A stretch of 64,000 nt of DNA from Planctomycetota bacterium. GTDB lineage: Bacteria; Planctomycetota; Planctomycetia; Planctomycetales; Planctomycetaceae. Under the pieces are notes generated by a model, which made no database searches, was not told where the DNA came from, and saw only the letters and a list, made by a program, of their open reading frames with translations. This document shows positions 51,314 through 59,551 of the stretch, piece by piece (the first letter of the stretch is position 1; every line of letters starts with the position of its first letter). Position numbers and translations under genes: made by a program. Location: assembly GCA_018242525.1 (NCBI GenBank), contig JAFEBS010000048.1, forward strand, positions 62,001 to 126,000, written 5' to 3'.

Positions 51314-52945
51314 ATGCCCACCGCAACGATTCCAAACGCAAACCGCTCAGGCTCAATGCCGGTGGGCAACACGTATACCACGATCAGCGGCATGCCGATT
51401 GCCCCACAGTATGGCCCCGCAGATCTGGTCCAGGTGGTGTATGACCGTGAAATCGGTCCGCCGGGTCAGTACCCCTACACGCGCGGAATTCACGCCGACA
51501 TGTACCGCGGTCGGCTCTGGACGATGCGGCAGTTCGCCGGATTCGGCACGGCCCGGCAGACGAACCAGCGGTTTCGATTTCTGCTCGATCAGGGACAGGC
51601 AGGACTCAGCACGGCATTTGACCTCCCTACACTGATGGGATTGGACAGCGATGATGCCCGTTCGCTCGGGGAGGTCGGCCGGTTGGGAGTCGCGGTCGAC
51701 ACCATCGACGACATTCAGGTTCTGTTTCAGGAAATCGACCTCGAACAGATTTCCGTCTCAATGACGATCAACGCCCCTGCGGCGGTGTTGATGGCGTTCT
51801 ACCTGGCTGCAGCCCAGGAACGAGGTCTCGACTGGAAGAAACTGCGTGGAACCATCCAGAACGACATCCTGAAGGAATTCCACGCGCAAAACGAAATCGT
51901 CTTTCCCCCCGAGCCCTCGGTACGGTTGGTCGTCGACTTGATCGAGTATTGCACGCGGCACGTCCCGCAATGGAATACTGTATCGATCAGTGGCTACCAC
52001 ATTCGTGAAGCCGGATCGACAGCCGTCCAGGAACTGGCATTCACGCTGGCCGATGGTCGGCACTACGTCGACGAAACACTGCGGCGCGGCCTGCCGGTCG
52101 ATAGCTTTGCGCCGCGACTGAGTTTCTTCTTCAACGCCCACAACGATTTGTTTGAAGAGATCGCGAAGTATCGAGCGGCCCGGCGACTGTGGGCCGAGCT
52201 GATGCGTGAAACGTATGGCGCGACCAATCCGGCGTCGTGGAAGTTGAGATTCCATGCTCAAACCGCCGGATGCTCGCTGCAGGATCGGCAGCCGGAAGTC
52301 AATCTGATTCGTGTGGCCTACCAGGCGCTGGCCGCTGTGCTGGGTGGCTGCCAATCGCTGCACACGAACAGCATGGACGAAACCCTGGCACTTCCAACCG
52401 AGCATGCCGTGACGCTGGCGTTGCGTACTCAGCAGGTTTTGGCTCATGAAACTGGCGTCACGAATACCGCCGACCCGGTGGGGGGAAGCTATTTTGTGGA
52501 ATCGCTGACCAGTCGGATGTATGACGAGTCGTTGCGGTACTTCCAACGGATTGAAGAATCGGGCGGAATGCTGGCCGCGCTGGCAGCGGGCTTCTTTCGT
52601 CGCGAGATCGCCGAGGCGGCCTATCAATATCAGCAGTCGATCGATCGCGACGAGCGAGTGATTGTCGGCGTCAATCGATTCACGCAGTCTGACGAAACTT
52701 CGGTCGAAACGCTGCAACACGATCCGGGCGTCGAACCGACTCAGGTGGAATCACTCCAGCGAATCAAGACGTTGCGCAATCGGGGCGACGTGGAACGAAC
52801 GTTGTCACAGATCCGCAAAGTCGTCGCGACGAACGAGAACACATTTCCAGCGTTGATTGACGCAGCGCGGGCTCGGGCCACGCTCGGTGAAATCATGGGA
52901 GCCCTGTCCGATGTGATGGGGCGGCATCAACTGCAGGAGCAATGA
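51314..52945 (+). CDS. Acyl-CoA mutase large subunit, isobutyryl-CoA mutase type
   Basis: I start at the ATG at 51314 with GAGG upstream, giving 543 residues. This is the TIM-barrel subunit of the B12-dependent methylmalonyl-CoA mutase family, without its own B12 domain. The substrate residues differ from methylmalonyl-CoA mutase: Tyr89 is Phe74 here (TMRQFAGFG), and Arg207 is Gln192 (FHAQNE). Their spacing of 118 residues is the same as in the characterised isobutyryl-CoA mutase pair Phe80/Gln198. Loss of the Arg argues against a carboxylated substrate. The Asp117 typical of 2-hydroxyisobutyryl-CoA mutase is Ala here (STAFDLPT). I infer an isobutyryl/n-butyryl-CoA-like activity. The next gene supplies the B12 domain. 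Confidence 0.88.
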   Translation: MPTATIPNANRSGSMPVGNTYTTISGMPIAPQYGPADLVQVVYDREIGPPGQYPYTRGIHADMYRGRLWTMRQFAGFGTARQTNQRFRFLLDQGQAGLSTAFDLPTLMGLDSDDARSLGEVGRLGVAVDTIDDIQVLFQEIDLEQISVSMTINAPAAVLMAFYLAAAQERGLDWKKLRGTIQNDILKEFHAQNEIVFPPEPSVRLVVDLIEYCTRHVPQWNTVSISGYHIREAGSTAVQELAFTLADGRHYVDETLRRGLPVDSFAPRLSFFFNAHNDLFEEIAKYRAARRLWAELMRETYGATNPASWKLRFHAQTAGCSLQDRQPEVNLIRVAYQALAAVLGGCQSLHTNSMDETLALPTEHAVTLALRTQQVLAHETGVTNTADPVGGSYFVESLTSRMYDESLRYFQRIEESGGMLAALAAGFFRREIAEAAYQYQQSIDRDERVIVGVNRFTQSDETSVETLQHDPGVEPTQVESLQRIKTLRNRGDVERTLSQIRKVVATNENTFPALIDAARARATLGEIMGALSDVMGRHQLQEQ

Positions 52946-52963
52946 TTCGGAAGGGCCGTTGCA

Positions 52964-54286
52964 ATGAAAACCTCCACCACCTTGAATCGGCTGCCTGAGC
53001 CTGGCCCGGCAACAACGCCCGCCGCGGTGCGCATCGTACTGGCAAAGGTGGGGTTGGACGGTCACGATCGCGGCATCAAGGTGGTGGCCCGGGGTCTGCG
53101 GGACGCCGGGTTGCATGTGATCTATGGTGGGATCTGGCAGTCCCCCGAGGCGGTCGCCCAGGCGACGCTGGATGAAGATGCCCGGTGGCTGGGTATCAGC
53201 CTGCTCAACGGGGCTCATCTGACACTGATCCCGCAAGTGATCGACGCATTGCGTCGGCGTGGACTCGATGACGTCGGGGTGATTCTCGGCGGAATTGTTC
53301 CGCCCAGGGACATCCCGGCGCTGAATGAACTTGGTGTCTCCGGCGTGTTTGGGCCGGGAACATCCGTGGACGAAATTGCCCGATTCCTGAAATCGCCGCC
53401 AACCCGCCTGAATGACGCAGTGGAACTGGTGTCCAGCAGCCAGCAACGAGATCGTCGTGCCCTGTCCCGCCTGCTCAGCCTGATTGCCGAAGGTCGACAG
53501 ATCGACACGATTCGCGACGCGCTCGCGACCTGCACACCAGGCCACGGTCAGACGGCAGGACCGACACCTGTTCGCACAGTGGCGTTCACGGGAAATGCGG
53601 GCGTTGGCAAAAGCTCCCTGATTGCCAGAGTGGTGACGGAACTCCGATCTCGGCAGTTGACGGTGGCAGTCCTTTCCTGCGATCCCCAAAGCCCCGTCAC
53701 AGGCGGGGCTCTGCTGGGGGACCGGATCCGGATGTCCGGTTGCCTGCCGGATGAAGGTGTGTTTGTTCGCAGCCTGCCGGTCCCCAGCGGGTCACAGGGA
53801 ATTGCCGCACATCTCGATCTCATGACACGGGCACTGGCGGGATTTGGATTTGACGTCGTGTTGATTGAAACAGCCGGAACCGGCCAGGGGGATGTCGCCG
53901 TAAGAGCGGTGGCCGATTCCATTGTCCTGGTACTGCAACCAGAGACGGGCGATTCGGTGCAATGGGAAAAAGCCGGACTCTTGGAAATCGCGGATGTCAT
54001 CGTGATCAACAAGTCAGAACTACCAGGCGCGGAACGGATGGAAAGCGAACTGAGAGAGCATCTGAACCTGTCCGGTCCAGCTCAGCGCGGGCCCAACGAC
54101 TCTCGGCACGGGTCCGACGATGTTCGGCGCGGGTCCGACGATGTTCGGCGCGGGTCTCCCGACCCCGCCGAAACGCCAGATCGCAGGTCTCCTCTTCATC
54201 AGCACCTGGTCCAAGTCAGCGCAGCCCGGAACGAAGGAATTCAGCAACTCTGGAAGATTCTGAGTGGTTCCCCCATTGAGGAGTAG
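52964..54286 (+). CDS. B12-binding domain fused to MeaB/ArgK-type GTPase
   Basis: The ATG at 52964 follows GAAGGG, 18 bases after the mutase gene. The first 140 residues are a cobalamin-binding domain with D-x-H-x-x-G at residues 32-37 (DGHDRG), where His34 ligates cobalt. The rest is a G3E GTPase like MeaB/MeaI: Walker A GNAGVGKSS at 210-218, SCDPQSPVTGGALLGDRIRM, the Walker B-like VVLIETAGTGQGD and NKSE for guanine. In IcmF these domains share one chain with the mutase; here the mutase is separate. An in-frame repeat (54102-54196) inserts about 30 residues of RRGSDDV-like sequence in the C-terminal part. The 440-residue protein should load or repair B12 and supply it to the mutase. Confidence 0.88.
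   Translation: MKTSTTLNRLPEPGPATTPAAVRIVLAKVGLDGHDRGIKVVARGLRDAGLHVIYGGIWQSPEAVAQATLDEDARWLGISLLNGAHLTLIPQVIDALRRRGLDDVGVILGGIVPPRDIPALNELGVSGVFGPGTSVDEIARFLKSPPTRLNDAVELVSSSQQRDRRALSRLLSLIAEGRQIDTIRDALATCTPGHGQTAGPTPVRTVAFTGNAGVGKSSLIARVVTELRSRQLTVAVLSCDPQSPVTGGALLGDRIRMSGCLPDEGVFVRSLPVPSGSQGIAAHLDLMTRALAGFGFDVVLIETAGTGQGDVAVRAVADSIVLVLQPETGDSVQWEKAGLLEIADVIVINKSELPGAERMESELREHLNLSGPAQRGPNDSRHGSDDVRRGSDDVRRGSPDPAETPDRRSPLHQHLVQVSAARNEGIQQLWKILSGSPIEE
54102..54196 (+). repeat. Tandem 21-bp units plus 54-bp dispersed repeat (copy C), inside a CDS
   Basis: Two 21-base units (54102-54122, 54123-54143) share the pattern ttcggcgcgggtccgacga and merge with a copy of the 54-bp repeat at 54143-54196, matching the copy at 9803-9856 except for a few bases. 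The reading frame is kept, coding RHGSDDV, RRGSDDV and RRGSPDPAETPDRRSP. It lies in the GTPase gene, in a region with no expected catalytic motif. Confidence 0.88.
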
Positions 54287-54292
54287 GCAACC

Positions 54293-55951
54293 ATGGAAAC
54301 AACAAACGATCAAGTCTGGTCGACCTGGAACCCCTGGTCATACATACGCGAGCAGTACAACCTGGGAGTCGATCTGACCACCGAACAGGTGCGCCGCGGA
54401 GAGGGCAACCGGGTCGCTTTGCACTGGGAGAATGCGGATGGAGCCTGTCGCGACCTGACCTATCTGGAACTCGACGAACTCAGCACACGGTTTGCGGCGG
54501 CCCTGTCGCGGCGGGGTGTCCAGCGTGAGGATCGCGTGTTCCTGAGGTTGCCCAACATTCCGGAATTCTACATTGCGGCCCTGGGCGTGGCGAAATTAGG
54601 GGGCATCTTCATTCCATCGAGCACCCAGTTTCGGTCAAGCGAAGTGCAGTACCGACTGCACGATTCGGGTGCGGTGGCCGTTGTGACGACTGTCGACTTG
54701 CTCGATGCCGTCGAAGAGGCTGCTCCCGGATGCCCGGATCTGAAGCAGATCGTGATCGTCAAGTATCCCGATCCCGCAGCCACGGTCGCGGACTACGAGG
54801 ATTTCCAGAAACTCGTCAATGAAGTCGCCACGCATAATGGACAACCCTGGAAACCGGCCGAGACGCGTCAGGATGACCTGGCATTCCTGGCCTATACTTC
54901 GGGAACGACGGGAGATCCCAAGGGTGTGCTGCATTACCAGCGCTACCCGCTGGCCTATGAAGGACTGATTCGCTATTGGCACGATTATCGGCCGCATGAC
55001 ATAGTCGCCTGCCCATCGGAAATGGGCTGGCTGCTGCCGGTCGCGACGACATTTCTGTATGCGCTCAGTCGTGGACTGACTGTGGTCCTGTTCGATGCGA
55101 TGGGTCGGCGCTTCGACCCGCTGGCCTGGTACGGATTGTTTCAGAAGTATCGCATTACCAGCTTCACGGCACCTCCGACGGTCTATCGCATGCTGTTGAC
55201 AGCGGCGGATCAAGCGGCCAACTTTGACCTGTCAACCTGGCGACATGCCGTGTCTGCGGGTGAGCCCCTGCCCGCCGACACATTTCAGGCCATACGGCAG
55301 GCGTTTGGTGTCAGTCCGAGGGACGGAATCGGGATGAGCGAGTGCATGGTTTATTGTTTCAATTCCATCAGTCAGCCCATACGTCCCGGCAGTTGCGGCC
55401 GGCCAGGACCGGGGACCGTGATCGAATTGATGGACGACAATCTGCAACCTGTCTCGCCGGGGACGGACGGAGTTCTGTGTGTCCGACGAGATTCCCATCC
55501 GGGCATGATGCAGGGGTACTGGAACAAGCCGCTGCAAACGGCGGAGATTTTTCGCGGCGAATGGTATGTTTCGGGTGACGTTGTGCGTGAATATGAGGAT
55601 GGTTCGTTCTGGTTCCAGGGACGGGCCGATGACCTGATCAAGGCCAGCGGGTATCGGATCTCGCCATTCGAAGTGGAAAGTTGCCTCTGCAGCCACCCCG
55701 CTGTTCTGGAGGCGGCTGCCGTACCAAGCCCCGATCCACTGCGTGGGACGGTCGTCAAGGCATTCATCGTCCTGCGGTCGCAGTTCCCTGCGACAGAGTC
55801 ACTGGCGGAAGAACTTCAAAACCATGTTCGAGAGAGGATTGCTCCCTACAAACACCCCCGTCAGGTGGAGTTCGTGACCGAACTGCCGAAGACAACGTCC
55901 GGCAAGATCAAGCGTTGCGAACTTCATGCAATGCCAACGAACGTGTCGTAA
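54293..55951 (+). CDS. AMP-forming acyl-CoA synthetase
   Basis: The start has GAGGAG upstream and lies seven bases after the B12/GTPase gene. The 552-residue protein belongs to the ANL superfamily of adenylate-forming enzymes. The AMP-binding signature is YTSGTTGDPKG near residues 201-211. The GMSECM stretch is the A5-type motif, YVSGDVVREYEDGSFWFQGR is the A7/A8 region, and the catalytic C-terminal lysine is in TTSGKIKR. The best likeness is to the medium-chain/acetyl-type synthetases. It probably makes the acyl-CoA substrate or a related ester for the mutase. Acid specificity cannot be read. The gene closes the three-gene operon. Confidence 0.9.
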   Translation: METTNDQVWSTWNPWSYIREQYNLGVDLTTEQVRRGEGNRVALHWENADGACRDLTYLELDELSTRFAAALSRRGVQREDRVFLRLPNIPEFYIAALGVAKLGGIFIPSSTQFRSSEVQYRLHDSGAVAVVTTVDLLDAVEEAAPGCPDLKQIVIVKYPDPAATVADYEDFQKLVNEVATHNGQPWKPAETRQDDLAFLAYTSGTTGDPKGVLHYQRYPLAYEGLIRYWHDYRPHDIVACPSEMGWLLPVATTFLYALSRGLTVVLFDAMGRRFDPLAWYGLFQKYRITSFTAPPTVYRMLLTAADQAANFDLSTWRHAVSAGEPLPADTFQAIRQAFGVSPRDGIGMSECMVYCFNSISQPIRPGSCGRPGPGTVIELMDDNLQPVSPGTDGVLCVRRDSHPGMMQGYWNKPLQTAEIFRGEWYVSGDVVREYEDGSFWFQGRADDLIKASGYRISPFEVESCLCSHPAVLEAAAVPSPDPLRGTVVKAFIVLRSQFPATESLAEELQNHVRERIAPYKHPRQVEFVTELPKTTSGKIKRCELHAMPTNVS

Positions 55952-56280
55952 CACCGGTGGCATCGCCCCCGGTTGAGGTGAGATCGATCTTCAACGACCG
56001 CATTCCAGGTCCAAAATCGAGGGTCTGTCCCTTCGATACTGCCCGGGCTTGTCCGAGTTCGATTCTTCGGAACAAATCGAGACGGGTGTTGAAGCCTGTC
56101 GTCGTGGACTTTTCGCGAAATTCATCGCACGGCACAACTTATTGTTTGCAAGCGACTTGCGCCTGAACGAGAATCAAAGCGGATCGAATTCGGCGGACTT
56201 CAAGGATTGGTGTGTCGGGACGAAGAGTCTATTCCGCATTTAGATTCAGAATCGTGATCCGATTTGCGAAGTCGAATTGG
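55952..56280. other. Intergenic region before the tandem kinases
   Basis: This 329-base gap follows the acyl-CoA synthetase. It should contain the promoter of the first tandem kinase. Open frames here are short and lack ribosome sites. A start at 56212 in frame with the kinase is possible but adds no recognisable sequence. No terminator hairpin is obvious. Confidence 0.4.
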
Positions 56281-59200
56281 ATGTCGAAATCTGACTCTCC
56301 AACGTGGGAAAAGCTGATGGACGAAGTACGGAATCGACTGGCGGATGCCGTTCGCGCGAGCGCACGGCGTGATTCGAAGCCTGCCAAGCCTGCATCGGCC
56401 ACAGAAAACACAGCACGGGCGGAAGATTCCGTTCCGATTGGTGTCGGACCATTTTCCGAGCTACCCATGGAATTTGGCCGGTATCGGATCGAAAAGTTGC
56501 TCGGCAAAGGGGCGATGGGTGCCGTCTATCTCGGACACGACGCGCAGCTCGGCCGGTCGGTGGCGCTGAAAGTTGCGCGGGTCTCGTCCGGAGGTTCGTC
56601 GAAGCTGATCAAGCGAATGGAAACGGAAGCGAAGGCGGCCGCGAGGATCGATCATCCCCAGATCTGCAAAGTTTTCGACTTCGGGGAAATCGATGGCATC
56701 CGGTTCATCGCGATGCAGTACATTGACGGCGAAGACCTCAAGTCGTATCTGAAGCGCACCGGCAGGCGTCGCGAACCGGCGGAGGCAATCTGGCTCACAC
56801 TGCAGCTCGCCCGAGCGTTGGGTGCGGCCCACGAGAAGGGCGTGATCCATCGAGACCTGAAACCTGAGAACGTGATGCTCAACCGAAACGGGTCACCGGT
56901 CATCATGGACTTTGGCCTGGCGCGGCGGACGACGGGCACGACCGATGCCAGTCTGACACAGGGAATGATCGTTGGGACAGCAGCCTACATGTCGCCCGAA
57001 CAGGCCATCGGCGTGGCCTCGGGAATCGATCACCGCAGCGATCTGTACGCGCTGGGCGTGATGCTGTTTGAAATGCTGACCGGTTCATGGCCGTTCACTG
57101 GCAGCGCGATTGAAATCATGGGGAAAAAATGCGTCCAGGAACCACCGTCACTGGCGAGCCAATATCCGGAGGTGCCTTCGCAATTGGCCGCGATTTGCCA
57201 GAAAATGATCGCCAAAAGTCGAGACGATCGATATGCCTCATGCGGCGAATTGATTGCCGCGCTGGAGACAGTTGATCTGAACGAAAATGCCAAGATAGAC
57301 CTTGAGTCTGCAGATGTGACATCCCTGCTGGATTTTCCGCAGGCACCGCCGGACGCCCCCGGTTGGTTCGAGCAGGCCCGTTACCGACCCAAGCCAGTCA
57401 GAAATCCAGCGGGTTTCCGCACATTCGCTCAAATCACGAAATGGTGCCGCGGCCTGCCAGTCGTTTTTCGCGCGACAATTCTTGTCGCTCTGGCAACCTG
57501 CCTGCTGCTTCCGGCTGGAACATTGTTCTTCCGCAACGGCGATGCATTGGTCAAGGTCGAAGTCAACGCCGACGACGTGGAAGTCACTTTCCAAAACCAG
57601 ACGCTGATGGTTGCGGACGGCGCGCACCAATTCAAACTGAGTCCGGGGCAACAGACATTGCACATCAAATCGGGCAATGTCGAGTTTGACACGGACAAAT
57701 TCGTTCTCCGGCGGGGCGAGAATCCAATCGTCACCGTTGAAGTCGTTCAATCCGAAATCGTGACTCGACAGGGCAAACAAATCATCGGACGACACGCCTT
57801 GTCGGGGAAGCCGGATGCGGCTGCACCCACGGCCCCGCAGGCAAACCAACGCTCTTCACCTGCTTCGATCAAGAAAAATGCAACTGAAATCTCCGCCGAT
57901 CCTGCACAACAAGCCCCTGCGGATCCGCGGATTCTGACAGGTCATTCCAACATGGTGTGGGATGTCGCGTTTGATCCGACGGGCAATCAGATCGTCAGTG
58001 CGAGTGCGGACGGGACGGTTCGCATCTGGAATCTCGCCACAGGAACTGTCAGTCGGCAATTAACTACACGATCCGACCGCTTTCGAAGTGTTGCCTGGAG
58101 TCCTGACGGAAAACTCATTGCAGCATCTGGCGGACAACCGAAGGTTCTTGTCTGGGATGCTGAAACAGGTCGCGAAGTTCACGAACTGGCCGGGCACAAC
58201 GGAGAAGTCCGCAGGATTGTTTTCAGTTCTGACACCAAGACCCTGGCAACCGCCAGCAGCGATACCACGGCGAAGCTTTGGGATGTTTCAACCGGACTTG
58301 AGCTGCGCACGTTTTCCGGGCACACCGGGATTCTGGAAGGGGTCACATTTCATCCAGACGGGCACCAACTGGCGACTGGCAGTTGGGACAAAACGATCCG
58401 CGTTTGGGATCTTGCAAGTGGTGATGAGCTGAAAAAGTATGAATCCGAATCGGGGATTCTGGATGTCAATTATCATCCAGGTGGCCGACTTCTCGCAGGT
58501 TGCGGATCGGATCTTCGACTCTGGGACACCTCTGGGAACGAGGCGGCGAAGCTACTGGAGGGGACTCGCAATATGGGTCGAATCTGGGCGGCGGTGTTCA
58601 GCCCTGATGGGAACCTGCTGGCCTGCGGTAGCGACGCTTCGACAATCACGCTCTGGAACTCCGCCACATGCGAGTTGCTTGCTGAGCTTCCAGGCCATTC
58701 GGATGGAGTTCTCTGTCTTGCATTCAGCCCCGACGGAAGTCAGATTGCCAGTGGTAGTGGCGACCGCAATGGTCCGTCGACGGGACTGATCAAAGTCACT
58801 GCCATTCCGGATCGCCTTCGAACGCTGCAGACAACGCTTGCGCCGGCATCGAAAGTCCCGGTACCGGTCAAGGTCATTGATTCGTCCCCCGTGCCGTCCA
58901 CCCCACCGGACAACTCAAAGTCTTCGTCACGCCTGCCGGCATTCGTGTCAGGATCGTGGACGATCGAAGACGACGTCCTGCGACAATCGTCGAACCGGAC
59001 ACCCGCACTCCTTTTGTTCGGATCGGCAGAATCACGAGAGATCGATTTTTCATGTGAACTATGGCGGGGGACGGATGATGTAGGAATCAGTCTTGTGACA
59101 TGCGCAGTTGATCCTCAGAACTATGTCTATACCGAAATTGGCGGGTTCAAGAACACCCTGGTCGACGTGGAACGGGTCCGCGGTCGCGGATTTCAACGGC

Positions 59201-59445
59201 TGGCTGTTCAACGAAAACCTGTTGCCACGGATCGCTGGGTGGCTGTCACCGTCAAAGTCCGGACATCGGCCATTGAAGTCGTCGTTGATGGCGAACGTGT
59301 ACTGATCGCCCCGCGGAATCCCCTGGATTTGCCCGCGGGCCATGTCGGGTTCCGAACCTGGAATGGAGCTGCCAGGTTTCAGAAGGTCAAAGTTTCTGTA
59401 CCGACTGGAGAAACCCTCTGGGATGGACTGCCGGACCTGAATTAG
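56281..59445 (+). CDS. Ser/Thr kinase with WD40 repeats and LamG-like tail (tandem kinase 1)
   Basis: The ATG at 56281 gives 1054 residues. The cytoplasmic kinase domain spans about residues 65-325, with GKGAMGAVYLG, VALKVAR, HRDLKPENVML, MDFGLARR and SPEQ. A transmembrane helix lies at about 393-416. A small PEGA-like beta region follows (VKVEVNADDVEVTFQNQTLM). From about 549 there are seven or so WD40 blades (ILTGHSNMVWDVAFDPTGNQ, ending in IWNL, VWDA, LWDV). The last 160 residues resemble a concanavalin-like DUF1080 fold. It is the first of three tandem paralogues with the same kinase and REPAEA motif but different tails, and is probably a receptor-like sensor. Confidence 0.93.
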   Translation: MSKSDSPTWEKLMDEVRNRLADAVRASARRDSKPAKPASATENTARAEDSVPIGVGPFSELPMEFGRYRIEKLLGKGAMGAVYLGHDAQLGRSVALKVARVSSGGSSKLIKRMETEAKAAARIDHPQICKVFDFGEIDGIRFIAMQYIDGEDLKSYLKRTGRRREPAEAIWLTLQLARALGAAHEKGVIHRDLKPENVMLNRNGSPVIMDFGLARRTTGTTDASLTQGMIVGTAAYMSPEQAIGVASGIDHRSDLYALGVMLFEMLTGSWPFTGSAIEIMGKKCVQEPPSLASQYPEVPSQLAAICQKMIAKSRDDRYASCGELIAALETVDLNENAKIDLESADVTSLLDFPQAPPDAPGWFEQARYRPKPVRNPAGFRTFAQITKWCRGLPVVFRATILVALATCLLLPAGTLFFRNGDALVKVEVNADDVEVTFQNQTLMVADGAHQFKLSPGQQTLHIKSGNVEFDTDKFVLRRGENPIVTVEVVQSEIVTRQGKQIIGRHALSGKPDAAAPTAPQANQRSSPASIKKNATEISADPAQQAPADPRILTGHSNMVWDVAFDPTGNQIVSASADGTVRIWNLATGTVSRQLTTRSDRFRSVAWSPDGKLIAASGGQPKVLVWDAETGREVHELAGHNGEVRRIVFSSDTKTLATASSDTTAKLWDVSTGLELRTFSGHTGILEGVTFHPDGHQLATGSWDKTIRVWDLASGDELKKYESESGILDVNYHPGGRLLAGCGSDLRLWDTSGNEAAKLLEGTRNMGRIWAAVFSPDGNLLACGSDASTITLWNSATCELLAELPGHSDGVLCLAFSPDGSQIASGSGDRNGPSTGLIKVTAIPDRLRTLQTTLAPASKVPVPVKVIDSSPVPSTPPDNSKSSSRLPAFVSGSWTIEDDVLRQSSNRTPALLLFGSAESREIDFSCELWRGTDDVGISLVTCAVDPQNYVYTEIGGFKNTLVDVERVRGRGFQRLAVQRKPVATDRWVAVTVKVRTSAIEVVVDGERVLIAPRNPLDLPAGHVGFRTWNGAARFQKVKVSVPTGETLWDGLPDLN

Positions 59446-59551
59446 GTCCGCGTCGTTGCAATCCGAGTGGTCGGCGATGCGATCTTGATTTCACGAGACC
59501 AGCCGACCACTCTCAGACAATCAACGAACTCTATGCATTGAACGCTGGACC

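Noticed and set aside
54102..54196. Tandem repeats as a CRISPR-like array
   Set aside because: Units are directly adjacent without spacers and are translated in frame.
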